A stretch of 13,026 nucleotides of DNA from Fragilaria radians (Eukaryota > Bacillariophyta > Fragilariophyceae > Fragilariales > Fragilariaceae), in the NCBI GenBank assembly GCA_900642245.1, contig CAAAJI010000539.1, positions 8,017 to 21,042 on the forward strand. Direction: 5' to 3'. The translations under genes and the position numbers were made by a program. Numbering within the stretch: position 1 is the stretch's first letter; the number at the start of each line of letters is the position of its first letter. Below are positions 1-7,437 of the stretch, in pieces. The notes beneath the pieces were generated by a model, which was not told the origin of the DNA, made no database searches, and saw nothing but the letters and a program-made list of their open reading frames with translations.

Positions 1-609
1 AGCCTCTACATTTCCATCAATAGAAGCCATATACCATAATAACATTGCCTCGGGTGGAACGACGGAAAAATCATCTGAAATGGTTTGATTCTGGGATGGA
101 TGGCCAGTCAACCAAATGCCAGAAGCTAGTGCCACTGCTTCATAATGTTGTGCATTTGAATTTCCATGTTTGGAAGCTTTCAATAACGATGTATGGATAT
201 GAGATGATGGTGGTATGAATTCGGATGTGTAATCATCATCACGAATGCCAGTAACATCACCAATAGCACCTAGATATTCCTGAACTTGTTTCCAATACGC
301 GTTTGCAGCATAGGATTTAGATATGCCATCAGGAATTGTATTTTTCCATAATTTGATATCCTTCGTAGGAATGGAAGTTTTAATGGTCGAAATGGAATTT
401 TCCTCCTCGTTGTGACCAATCTTACGATTCGAATTTGATGATTGGATCGAATTCTGTTGCTTTGATCTTCCTTTCTTTTTCTCCAAAATCTTCAATTGTT
501 GTTGTCTTTGAATGACAACAATTTGTAATGTCAATACGAATGTACCAAGCAAGACAGCGATAGAAGTTAGAATGGCAATCAAAAATAGCTTTCCAGTAGA
601 CACAGTCAT
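1..609 (-). CDS. SEL1L/HRD3-like Sel1-repeat membrane protein, N-terminal part (runs off left edge)
   Basis: An open frame starts at the ATG at 609-607 and continues without a stop for 203 codons to the window edge, so the C-terminus is missing. Residues about 8-34 are a strong hydrophobic segment (LFLIAILTSIAVLLGTFVL and onward), read as a signal anchor. A Gln/Lys/Arg-rich stretch (QRQQQLKILEKKKGR) and a Ser/Asn-rich linker follow. Residues about 140-203 look like Sel1-type TPR repeats: LLKASKHGNSNAQHYEAVAL, then AMLLWYMASIDGNVEA at the edge. The last segment resembles the SEL1L/Hrd3 repeat that precedes the conserved 'LGYRYWAGIGV' block. Known for the family: SEL1L/Hrd3 is the ER-membrane partner of the Hrd1 ubiquitin ligase in ER-associated degradation. 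That role is inference here, and another Sel1-repeat protein remains possible. SEL1L itself is usually anchored near its C-terminus, so an N-terminal anchor is a difference. No intron is needed within the visible part. The gene is divergent from the methyltransferase gene. Confidence 0.72.
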   Translation of the reverse strand, partial: MTVSTGKLFLIAILTSIAVLLGTFVLTLQIVVIQRQQQLKILEKKKGRSKQQNSIQSSNSNRKIGHNEEENSISTIKTSIPTKDIKLWKNTIPDGISKSYAANAYWKQVQEYLGAIGDVTGIRDDDYTSEFIPPSSHIHTSLLKASKHGNSNAQHYEAVALASGIWLTGHPSQNQTISDDFSVVPPEAMLLWYMASIDGNVEA

Positions 610-676
610 GGTGGGTGGTGTGTAAACTAAGAGCCTTAGTCGATGGAAATCTGAGTTAGTATTCGTGTATCACAGT
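610..676. promoter_or_regulatory. Compact divergent promoter region with a central palindrome
   Basis: Only 67 nt separate the minus-strand start at 609 from the first plus-strand ATG at 677 (160 nt if the plus gene starts at 770). Any promoter for the two genes must therefore be shared or overlap the genes. Near the middle is an inverted repeat with 6-nt arms, ACTAAG-AGC-CTTAGT (626-640), a plausible protein-binding site. I see no clear TATA box. The regulatory role is inferred from position only. Confidence 0.4.
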
Positions 677-2251
677 ATGAGTACCAGTATGAGACTAGAT
701 ACTGGAAGCACTTCACTGCCTTGCACATTGCACTATACTACCCATCAAATCAAACACAATTTCACCATAATGGAAGATGCGACTGTTTCACAACTTTTAA
801 CAATTCTTTCTACTGAAATTGCTCGTGATGGAGGAGCAAGTCTCGTTATTCATATCAAGGATTATGTGTCAAACCCAAAGCAATTGGACTATTTAATCAA
901 ACAATCAATGGGTAGTACGAAACTTCTTACATTTTTGGAATCCCATCCACATATATTTGATGTAAATCGGAAGGATGTACCTCATTTTGTCAAACTAATT
1001 TCACAAGAATATTGTCAGGATCTGTCGACATCCAACATGAGGATAGAGTATGAAACGAATATGTTACGAGAAAAAGTGTTATATGTCCTTCGGAAACGTG
1101 CGGCAAAACTTGGTCGTCGAAATTTATCCAAGGATGATTTTCCAACTGTCAATGTATCATGGTTATCCAAAGAATGCACGGTACGACTCCATCTCTTCCT
1201 ACGAGTTAACGATTTTTATCGCAAGTGTTACAAGACTTGCCATGATGTATATCATGTTGGATCAAAGTTGTGGTATGAATTAGTCCAAGCTGAATTTGAA
1301 TCATTCCTTCAAGAATTTCTGGACCTGAAGGATGGAAAAGTATACCTACCACTAGAAAAAATTGATAAAGACTTTGATATAACCATGCTTTCAGAGGTTC
1401 TTACTGAATTGGTTCATCAAGATGGAGGAACACAAGTTTCCTTGTCATTATTACTACACCGCAATCCTAAACTGAAACATTTACTGGGAGGCAGAGATTT
1501 TGTCACCATCGTTCAAGACTTTCCTACAGCCTTTTCTGAAATTATTATAACACCCTATGAAACGGATATAGAATTACAATCGAGATATCCAACTACGGAG
1601 CAACAACAATCACCTGTCGGTCGAATGGCGGTTGATCATGAAGGCCTCTTCTCGGTAGCCTCCTCAAAGTGGGGAACTGCCATGGCTAATATCATGGCTT
1701 GGGCATGTCGTGAAAAACTAGGTGAGCCTGAACATGTGACGGTTTTAGATCTGACAGCATCCATTGGTGGACACGCATTGGCCTTGGCCAAGACTTCCTT
1801 CAAGAGGGTGATTGCAATTGAGATAGATCCACATCGAGCAAATCTATGTCAAGCCAATATGGAAAAACATCGTATGGACCATAAAGTACAAGTACGAAAT
1901 GACAATGCTATCCTCCTCCTTCCAAAATTAGCTCATGAATTGTCGGATCAATTAAAAGTTGTTGTGATTGATCCACCTTGGGGTGGAATTCATTACAAAC
2001 GTGAATTGACACGACAACATCAACAACAACTCTACTTGGGACAATGGTCATTAGATCATGTCCTACATCTAGTGGCTTGTCAATTCTCTCCGACACTTGT
2101 GGGATTACGATTGCCAATCAATTATGTCGTGTCAACCCTGGAATCAACACTCCGTGAATTGGAATTGAATTTCTCCGTTTGGAATATTCGTAAATTAGGA
2201 CCACAATTATTTGTAATTTTGGTGTTTTACTCGAAATCCAACAAGGAATAA
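677..2251 (+). CDS. TGS1-like RNA cap guanine-N2 methyltransferase with duplicated N-terminal winged-helix-like domains
   Basis: Starting at the ATG at 677 this gene gives 524 aa with no intron. Other in-frame ATGs lie at 689 and 770. The one at 770 has the best context (A at -3, G at +4) and sits just before the first recognisable domain, so it may be the true start. The C-terminal ~200 aa are a class I SAM methyltransferase: a motif I-like DLTASIGGHALALAK (Asp codon at 1748), then VIAIEIDP with the acidic motif II, then IDPPWGGIHYK (first Asp codon at 1970). A PPWGG motif IV is typical of RNA cap guanine-N2 methyltransferases (TGS1), which make the 2,2,7-trimethylguanosine cap of snRNA and snoRNA. 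TGS1 usually has Ser-Pro-Pro-Trp; here Asp replaces Ser. The N-terminal half has two similar segments, about 770-1010 and 1375-1600. Each has a helix, a 'DGG' turn and a Leu-rich part, and the first ends GSTKLLTFLESHPHIFDV, which recalls LOTUS/OST-HTH winged helices. The methyltransferase class is well supported. Cap substrate and winged-helix identity are inferred. Confidence 0.75.
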   Translation: MSTSMRLDTGSTSLPCTLHYTTHQIKHNFTIMEDATVSQLLTILSTEIARDGGASLVIHIKDYVSNPKQLDYLIKQSMGSTKLLTFLESHPHIFDVNRKDVPHFVKLISQEYCQDLSTSNMRIEYETNMLREKVLYVLRKRAAKLGRRNLSKDDFPTVNVSWLSKECTVRLHLFLRVNDFYRKCYKTCHDVYHVGSKLWYELVQAEFESFLQEFLDLKDGKVYLPLEKIDKDFDITMLSEVLTELVHQDGGTQVSLSLLLHRNPKLKHLLGGRDFVTIVQDFPTAFSEIIITPYETDIELQSRYPTTEQQQSPVGRMAVDHEGLFSVASSKWGTAMANIMAWACREKLGEPEHVTVLDLTASIGGHALALAKTSFKRVIAIEIDPHRANLCQANMEKHRMDHKVQVRNDNAILLLPKLAHELSDQLKVVVIDPPWGGIHYKRELTRQHQQQLYLGQWSLDHVLHLVACQFSPTLVGLRLPINYVVSTLESTLRELELNFSVWNIRKLGPQLFVILVFYSKSNKE

Positions 2252-2610
2252 CTTTTCTTGGTGACAACTGAACTGGATTGGTAGGGGAATTGAGAGACAC
2301 ATTGACTTAACAATGTCACTAGTCTTGTAAGACTAAGAATAACATTTCAATACACTTTCGGAAAACTTAGTATAGACACTGTGGATCTTTGGGGAATGGT
2401 GAGATGAATTGGTTTGAAGAGTATGAACTCCCAAAACTTGTAAAGTCATAAAACAATGTCAGTAATCTTTCTAATTGAGAAGGATGTTTCAAAGCATTTT
2501 CTGAAAACTTAGAAAAGACGCAATTCCTATACATTCATGTATGCTCTATAACCACCAATTCATTGATTGAACAATATTGCTCTTCAAACATTTTTAAAAT
2601 AACAGTCATT
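2252..2610. other. Gene-free region downstream of the methyltransferase gene
   Basis: No convincing gene is present on either strand. A 7-nt inverted repeat, TAGTCTT-GT-AAGACTA (2320-2335), lies about 70 nt after the stop codon and could form a small 3'-UTR hairpin. An imperfect direct repeat pairs about 2309-2380 with about 2452-2521. Both copies begin AACAATGTCA and contain GAAAACTTAG, and the last 39 nt match at about 29 positions by hand. Confidence 0.5.
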
Positions 2611-2670
2611 AGGTAAATTAGTGCTAGGAACTTGGTTTTTTCCTTGACAATTGGCCCAAAACAAACCAAC
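2611..2670 (+). repeat. 60-nt direct repeat B, left copy (relic of the otubain upstream region)
   Basis: This segment matches 6518-6578 in the same orientation at about 55 of 60 positions, with one extra T in the right copy. It begins AGGTAAATTAGTGCTAGGAA and ends CCCAAAACAAACCAAC. The right copy ends 7 nt before the otubain ATG, so the left copy looks like a stray duplicate of that proximal upstream region. Weaker similarity may extend a little to the left (CTTCAAAC in both). I could not follow it into the otubain coding sequence. Confidence 0.8.
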
Positions 2671-3120
2671 AAGCAAAGGACACAATACAATCTATGTGGG
2701 ATTCGAGATTCCGATCGATGCAATCGAAATTGAATGACTAATCTGTGATCTTTGTTGTGGACAAGGATTAGGATCTCACGCACAAAAAGGACTGTTCCTA
2801 TGGGAATGAAGTGAAAATTGTGCTATCTTAAGATAACTAACTAGTCAAATGGATATCACTTGACAACATACTGTGTTATACTTATTGTTCAAAGGTGACC
2901 AATCAATCAGAGATGGGAGATTAAATCTGGTCCCTTATTGGACTTGAAGCTTGACACCACCTGGGGGGCTGGGTTCTGTACTCTTGTGTGAGATGATAAG
3001 GAATAGGAGGATAAGAGCCGTATTGTTTCCCCTCATTTCCATTGATTCAAATCTTGGGAATTCAAAATGAGTGCCGTTTGAATATCCTACTAGCTACTAG
3101 CCTGGGATACGGTCTATCTG
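2671..3120. other. Gene-free region with a 12-nt palindrome; possible decayed LTR
   Basis: No gene is supported here. A perfect palindrome, TATCTTAAGATA, lies at 2824-2835. Read on the minus strand, the region just beyond the copia 3' end contains a purine-rich run (GGAAATGAGGGGAAA at about 3025-3040), a TATA-like AATAAGTATAAC and paired TGTCAAG motifs, all of which could belong to an old 3' LTR. No matching 5' LTR was found on the right side, so the LTR idea stays weak. Confidence 0.3.
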
Positions 3121-3154
3121 TCATACGCACTGACCACCAATTTGAGTATGTCAC
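3121..3154 (+). repeat. 34-nt direct repeat A, left copy bordering the copia remnant
   Basis: The segment begins TCATACGCACTGACC and ends ACCAATTTGAGTATGTCAC. The right copy at 6266-6310 has the same two halves with two substitutions and an 11-nt insertion between them. The left copy abuts the 3' end of the retroelement about 50 nt beyond its final stop codon. Confidence 0.75.
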
Positions 3155-3206
3155 ACCCCTCATTCATAGGCAGGTAACAATGCATGATTACACTCATTAT
3201 CTCATT

Positions 3207-3707
3207 TTACCATCCCAACATTTTGTTGTGGAATTTGTTAAACAACTCTGAACCCAATGGCTTAGTAAAGATATCAGCTTCTTGTTGAGAAGAAGAAATA
3301 GGATGTAATGATATAGTGCCTTTATCAACATATTCCCTAAAGTGATGATATTTGACATTGAGGTGTTTAGTATGTGGTTGCAACTTATGAACTTTTCCCA
3401 TATCAAGGGCCCCATTATTATCCTCAAAGACGCAACAGTGTACGGACGGCTAAGTGAGCACCTTTGATAGTCCACGTGCCTTTGCTTCCTGTGCTAGTCA
3501 AATGAGTGAAATGACCTCACATAATGCCATGGATAAGGCTATATATTCAGCTTCTGTGGTAGTCAGTGCTATTTCTGACTGACGTTTAGACTGCCATACT
3601 AGTGGGCACCCTGCGTACTTAATAACATAGCGTGACCTTGAATCTGATCGACCCTGGTAGATTTTTCTAAGCAATTCAGCTTTCCAATAATGGAACCGTA
3701 AGGCCAA
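3207..3707 (-). pseudogene. copia RNase H domain and polyprotein C-terminus (broken)
   Basis: Two frames carry the domain. Around 3707-3500 the translation includes CPLVWQSKRQSEIALTTTEAEYIALSMA, the usual copia RNase H core with its Thr-Glu-Ala-Glu acidic motif. After a frame change, 3401-3207 reads HTKHLNVKYHHFREYV, then ISSSQQEADIFTKPL, then HNKMLGW and a stop. These are standard copia C-terminal motifs. At least one frameshift separates the halves near 3400-3500. Confidence 0.88.
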
Positions 3708-4448
3708 GCTTCCTCAAATGTAGGTCCATCTGGGTCCTTGTGAAGTTCCTTAGTGGTGAGGGCAGGAAGATTACTTGGTTTTGTGTTTTCTTTGAAGCGT
3801 AAGTCATTCAGTATTTGTTGGATCAAATGTGGTTGGGTTAAAAGAAATTCACCACTCCTCTGGCACCTTATTTGTACTCCAAGATAATTATTCAATGCCC
3901 GCTCATCAGTAATGTTGTATGATGTTTTATATCTTGGATCTGATTGTAGGCATGCAATTAGTGATTTGATACTTCCCAAATTGGGTCCAACAAAGATACC
4001 ATCATCTACATTGAGGAGGAAAACTGTGTCATGAATGTAGTAAACACAGAGAAGTGAGCTGCTTTGCACATACCCTCTTTCAAGCAATCCTGAATGAATG
4101 AGCTTGTTCAAAATACGTCCTGCCTGCTTGGTACCATAAATGTTCTTAAAAACCTTTAGCACATGAGTTGACTCCCTTTTCTTACGTTCCCCCATGTGCG
4201 ATGAGCCTTGTCTTCCATTCATAGACCTCTTGTGTAGATATGCGTCGCTTCCTGTAAAAAGACCAAACTGATGGAAGTACTTTGACTCCTGTGGGCCCCA
4301 AATGTTTGGGTATGAGGGACCAGTGCCTGTTGACTTCATGGGCAATGACCTCCTCATGCATGGCTTGTATCCTAATCAGTTTGTTCCTTTGCTTCATGCA
4401 GGTACATGGTGTCTTGATCACTTGTTGCTGCAAATGCCACTGGGTCAA
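3599..4448 (-). pseudogene. copia reverse transcriptase domain with internal deletion (broken)
   Basis: The 5' part (4448-4182) reads AMHEEVIAHEVNRHWSLIPK, then GVKVLPSVWSFYRKRRI and WKTRLIAHGG, which is the N-terminal RT region. The 3' part, in another frame, reads VLKVFKNIYGTKQAGR, then FLLNVDDGIFVGP, where NVDD stands for the usual YVDD catalytic box, then LNNYLGVQI and the connection region. Only about ten codons lie between HGG and KVFKNIYG. Copia RTs normally have several tens of residues there, including the motif A aspartate. The enzyme therefore lacks an essential part as well as a common frame. Confidence 0.88.
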
Positions 4449-4766
4449 TGAGTTCTTATTGGATTAGGTGTCCCCCTAATTCAGCCTAGAAATTTTCTGA
4501 TTCAAACATTGGTTGGAGTGCTGACATGGATATTTCTTCAATTAATCGGCGGGGTGCTCGTATATGATGGAAAGGTTGGGTTCATGCCATTCCTGGAAGT
4601 ACCTCTGAGTGCATTGGTGATGGGTCTTGTGTTTGTTTTTCTGGGACAATATTGATTGAAACTTGGTTGTCCCAACTTTTTCTATGAATGCTGTAAGTCA
4701 CTTTCCTCTTCATCTTCAGAATCCGGGTTAAGAGTTTCCAAATTGATATTGCTATTAACACCTACA

Positions 4767-5160
4767 TCAAGCATATGTCCATAAGTTTGCTGTAATGGCA
4801 TTGGGCCAATGATAAGTGGCAAGGATCAGCCTGGTATGTGCATGGTCTTGGAGGTCTTTGATATGCCTCTCAATAATTCCATTCTGGAAATGTGCACTAA
4901 CTCCACAAGGGCTGACTGTTTGGCCTTTTGTGGTGCAATCCGTTGTGAAGAGATGCTCAGAGAACCTCCCACTGTCTCCATGGTAATGGCTAACCTTATG
5001 GCCTGATGCCTGGGCAAATCTCTCAAAGGCGTATTTTGTAGCCAGTGTAGATGGGTCATCTGTAGATGTCAGTAGATGGACAAATGATAGCCGGCTGAAA
5101 TGGTCAATAAACACAGTGACACAGGTATAACGTGACTTTATGTGTTGGCCCTTACTCTGG
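4767..5160 (-). pseudogene. copia integrase core domain (broken)
   Basis: One open stretch, starting just upstream of 5114, reads YTCVTVFIDHFSRLSFVHLL, then HYHGDSGRFSEHLF, then GVSAHFQNGIIERHIKDL. The three acidic residues of the DDE integrase core are recognisable: FIDHFS, HGDSG and IIERH. The frame ends at a stop at 4769-4767, and the region linking the core to RT is unusually short. Upstream, the zinc-binding H2C2 part is not readable in one frame. Confidence 0.88.
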
Positions 5161-5220
5161 ACAATGAGCCCTGGAGTGGAACTCTAAATCTGATCAACTG
5201 AAATCATGGCTCTTGGACAA

Positions 5221-6265
5221 TTAGAGCTTCGAATATGTGAATTCATTGTGCGCCTGTTGTGCTATGCTCTCCTGGATGCTTTGAGAACATGCATGCTGTG
5301 CACTTGGGGAAATGGAGTTTGGCAATCTCAGCTGGTAATTGTCCATTGAGTGCCATTTTGAATTGTGGATCCTGAGCAGGCGGAGGTTTGTGTTCCTGCT
5401 TTGAGCAGGGCCTTTTGAAGCAACCTTAGTGGTGTCTGGAGTTTCACTTGGCAAGACATGTCCCAAAAGTAGACATCTCTTGTGCAAGTGGGGAGTTTAG
5501 CAGTGACCTTCTTGAGAAAAGCTGAACTCCTGGTGTAGCTTGGCGCTGAGCACATGAATGCCACCCCTGATGTATTGGGGGACAAAGGGATAGTCCTTTG
5601 ACACTGTTGTTGACCCCAATGGAGAGTCATGTGGTTATCATATGTTGCTAACCAAGTTCCATTTTTCTTTGGGTAATTATCATCAAATTCCCTTTCCAGA
5701 TGCTGGAGGGATAGGAGGCAAAAAGGTAGCTCCATGCAATATAAGGCATTGTTGATGTAATGTTTATGTATTTTTTTGGAGTCATCTTCCCACGTCCAGA
5801 GTATGGTGCCCTGTTTGGAAATAATTCCATTCCCAAGTTGCTTAACCTGCTTACTCACTACCCTAGGGTTACCCACAAAATGTGCCAGATTGCTTGTCAT
5901 GCATTTAGATGCTCCATTGTCAATCATAATCAAAAAAGAGTCTGAATCAAAAGGGGTTGGTGGATGGGAAGGAAGCTTGGATCTTGAAGTGGCAATAGAA
6001 GGGAAGGACATGAATGACTGTTCTTCATCTTGAATATTCTGATCATTGGATAGCCCCAAATTTGTGCTATCACCTGAAGGGATGGGGGTTGTTGGTTCAG
6101 GCATTGCTGTATGAGTAACACCATCTGCTTGTTGCCTGCGGCGCAAGTTGCAGTATCTCCTCAATATGTTGCCCCCATCTATTGTGGACTGTGCAGAAAT
6201 GATACTGTTTCCCATCAACTGTCTTAGTGGTTTGTCCATTAGTGGGGGGAACTGACATCCATCCT
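5221..6265 (-). pseudogene. copia gag end, aspartic protease and pre-integrase segment (broken)
   Basis: Near 6265-6150, one frame reads GWMSVPPTNGQTTKTVDGKQ and then YHFCTVHNRWGQH, the Cys/His pattern near the end of gag in this element type. A frame change leads to IMIDNGASKCMTSNLAHFVG (Asp codon at 5921-5919), the retropepsin active site; copia elements usually have Asp-Ser/Thr-Gly, and Asn is found here. NALYCMELPFCLLSLQHLER and YPKKNGTWLATYDNHMTLHW follow. A second frame change near 5487 begins a pre-integrase remnant ending at 5221. The start of gag is absent. Confidence 0.85.
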
Positions 6266-6310
6266 TCATACGCACTGACCAAAAATGTCCCACCAATTTG
6301 AAAATGTCAC
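6266..6310 (+). repeat. Direct repeat A, right copy (45 nt with an 11-nt insertion)
   Basis: The first 15 nt (TCATACGCACTGACC) equal those of the left copy. An 11-nt insertion, AAAAATGTCCC, follows, then a 19-nt part matching the left copy at 17 positions. The insertion resembles the nearby AAAATGTCAC and may be a local duplication. Recognisable gag coding stops at this border, so the repeat marks the truncated 5' edge of the element. Confidence 0.75.
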
Positions 6311-6585
6311 TATCTATTCTATACAATGAATTTTAAAAAGATTATGACCACGAAAAAATAGCAGCGACAACGCTATCATAATCCTAATAAAAATCTCTGA
6401 GCTGTGATTGGATTTGGGTATTGATATAATCAACACGAGATTGCTAACCCATCGTAGAAACGATGTTACAACAACTTGCATAAAATAAAGATCACTTCAA
6501 ACGGTTCAAGGATCGTAAGGTAAATCAGTGCTAGTAACTTGGTTTTTTTCCTCGACAATAGGCGCAAAACAAACCAACGACCACA
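6311..6585 (+). promoter_or_regulatory. Upstream region of the otubain gene
   Basis: These 275 nt hold no gene. A CATAAAATAAAG segment near 6479-6490, about 100 nt before the ATG, is TATA-like. The final 61 nt before the start codon are the right copy of repeat B. Promoter function is inferred from position. Confidence 0.35.
6518..6578 (+). repeat. Direct repeat B, right copy, immediately upstream of the otubain ATG
   Basis: This 61-nt copy differs from 2611-2670 by about five substitutions and one added T in a seven-T run. It ends AAAACAAACCAAC, 7 nt before the ATG, and so forms the likely 5' UTR or core promoter of the otubain gene. Confidence 0.8.
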
Positions 6586-7437
6586 ATGAATGCAGATTGG
6601 AATACATTTCAATCAACAGATCGTCAATTGGAAGAAATTGCAATAGATATACGAGAAAGTCAGCCATTGACATCACTCCAATGTGATCTTTCTACATTAC
6701 AATTAAAGTATGATCGGGGATCCAAGTTTGAAACATGTCTTCAGTACTTGCAGGATTCCTTGCAATATCGTAAAGTACGGACTGTACGAGGAGATGGTAA
6801 TTGTTATTATCGTGCCTTTTTATATAGTCTTTGTGAAGCATGTTGTACCAACATGACGACAACAACCACAACAACAATGACGAATACTACCCCCGACAGA
6901 AAGGATGCTATACTTGAAATTTTGAAAAATAGTATCAATCTTGTGGAAACATATGGTTATGAACGTTTTACCATTGAAATGTTTTGGGAGGAATTAATGG
7001 AATTCATGCAGTCCCTACCCAAGGATTTTCATGATGAATTGAATCAAGAGAATGGATTATCCGATTATGCCACATGGTATTTACGTATCCTAACTGCCAT
7101 GCATCTCAAAAGTGATCCAGATCGATTCCTTCCCTATATAGAGGGATCCGTATTGGACAATACTAGTACTACGGATCTTGTGACTACATTTTGTCGATTG
7201 GAAGTGGAACCCATGGGGAAGGAATGTAGTATGGTCCAAGTCATTGCATTGGCAGAAGCCCTAGGAGTACAGGTTAAAATTGAATATGTCGATGGTCATG
7301 ATGTCATCCCGACGACACATACCGTCGGTCCTGATGATTCGAAAATCATCTTGACACTGTTATATCGACCGGGACATTATGATATCTTATATCAATATAT
7401 CCCTAAAAGTGAATCTAACTACACTAAAATAGATTAA
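6586..7437 (+). CDS. Otubain, OTU-family deubiquitinating cysteine protease (peptidase C65)
   Basis: A complete intronless frame of 283 aa starts at the first ATG. Residues 69-75 read GDGNCYY, the OTU active-site loop with Cys73 as nucleophile and Asp70 nearby. The C-terminus reads LLYRPGHYDILYQY, with His264 and Asp266 completing the triad by comparison with OTUB1. Between them, YATWYLRILTAMHL, then CRLEVEPMGKECSMVQVIAL and ALGVQVKIEYVDG match the OTUB1 fold closely. Total length is close to the 271 aa of human OTUB1. Otubains cleave ubiquitin chains; OTUB1 prefers Lys48 linkages and also inhibits some E2 enzymes without catalysis, but neither property can be read here. A Thr-rich insert, MTTTTTTTMTNTT (about residues 88-100), lies after the active-site helix and is probably a flexible loop. 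No signal peptide is apparent, so a cytosolic or nuclear protein is likely. The gene converges on the LepA gene. Confidence 0.95.
   Translation: MNADWNTFQSTDRQLEEIAIDIRESQPLTSLQCDLSTLQLKYDRGSKFETCLQYLQDSLQYRKVRTVRGDGNCYYRAFLYSLCEACCTNMTTTTTTTMTNTTPDRKDAILEILKNSINLVETYGYERFTIEMFWEELMEFMQSLPKDFHDELNQENGLSDYATWYLRILTAMHLKSDPDRFLPYIEGSVLDNTSTTDLVTTFCRLEVEPMGKECSMVQVIALAEALGVQVKIEYVDGHDVIPTTHTVGPDDSKIILTLLYRPGHYDILYQYIPKSESNYTKID

Larger units (their letters stand above)
3155..6265 (-). mobile_element. Degenerate, 5'-truncated Ty1/copia retrotransposon (CoDi-like)
   Basis: Read from high to low coordinates, the minus strand shows the copia order gag end, aspartic protease, pre-integrase segment, integrase core, reverse transcriptase, RNase H. 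The pieces lie in different frames with stops and frameshifts, so no polyprotein can be made. Copia order (integrase before RT) and signatures such as DNGASKCMTSN, KNIYGTKQAG, VDDGIFVG and EADIFTKPL identify the superfamily. Only the end of gag remains. The RT has lost an internal block, and the part between the integrase core and RT is also short. No convincing LTR pair is visible. The remnant is about 3.1 kb, while complete elements are commonly about 5 kb or more. Assignment to the diatom CoDi group rests on recalled motif similarity. Confidence 0.9.

Noticed and set aside
1050..1283. Plus-strand 77-codon frame inside the methyltransferase gene
   Set aside because: An out-of-frame shadow of a long, motif-supported coding region.
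2690..2725. A minus-strand TCTCGAATCCC that resembles a tRNA T-loop
   Set aside because: The flanking bases do not form a T-stem and no acceptor, D or anticodon arm can be placed around it.
2535..2783. Minus-strand open frame of 82 codons
   Set aside because: It crosses repeat B, whose other copy is noncoding upstream DNA, and it shows no motif.
3121..6310. Repeat A as the copia LTR pair
   Set aside because: The sequence continuing beyond each copy is unrelated, the copies are only 34-45 nt, and there are no TG...CA termini.
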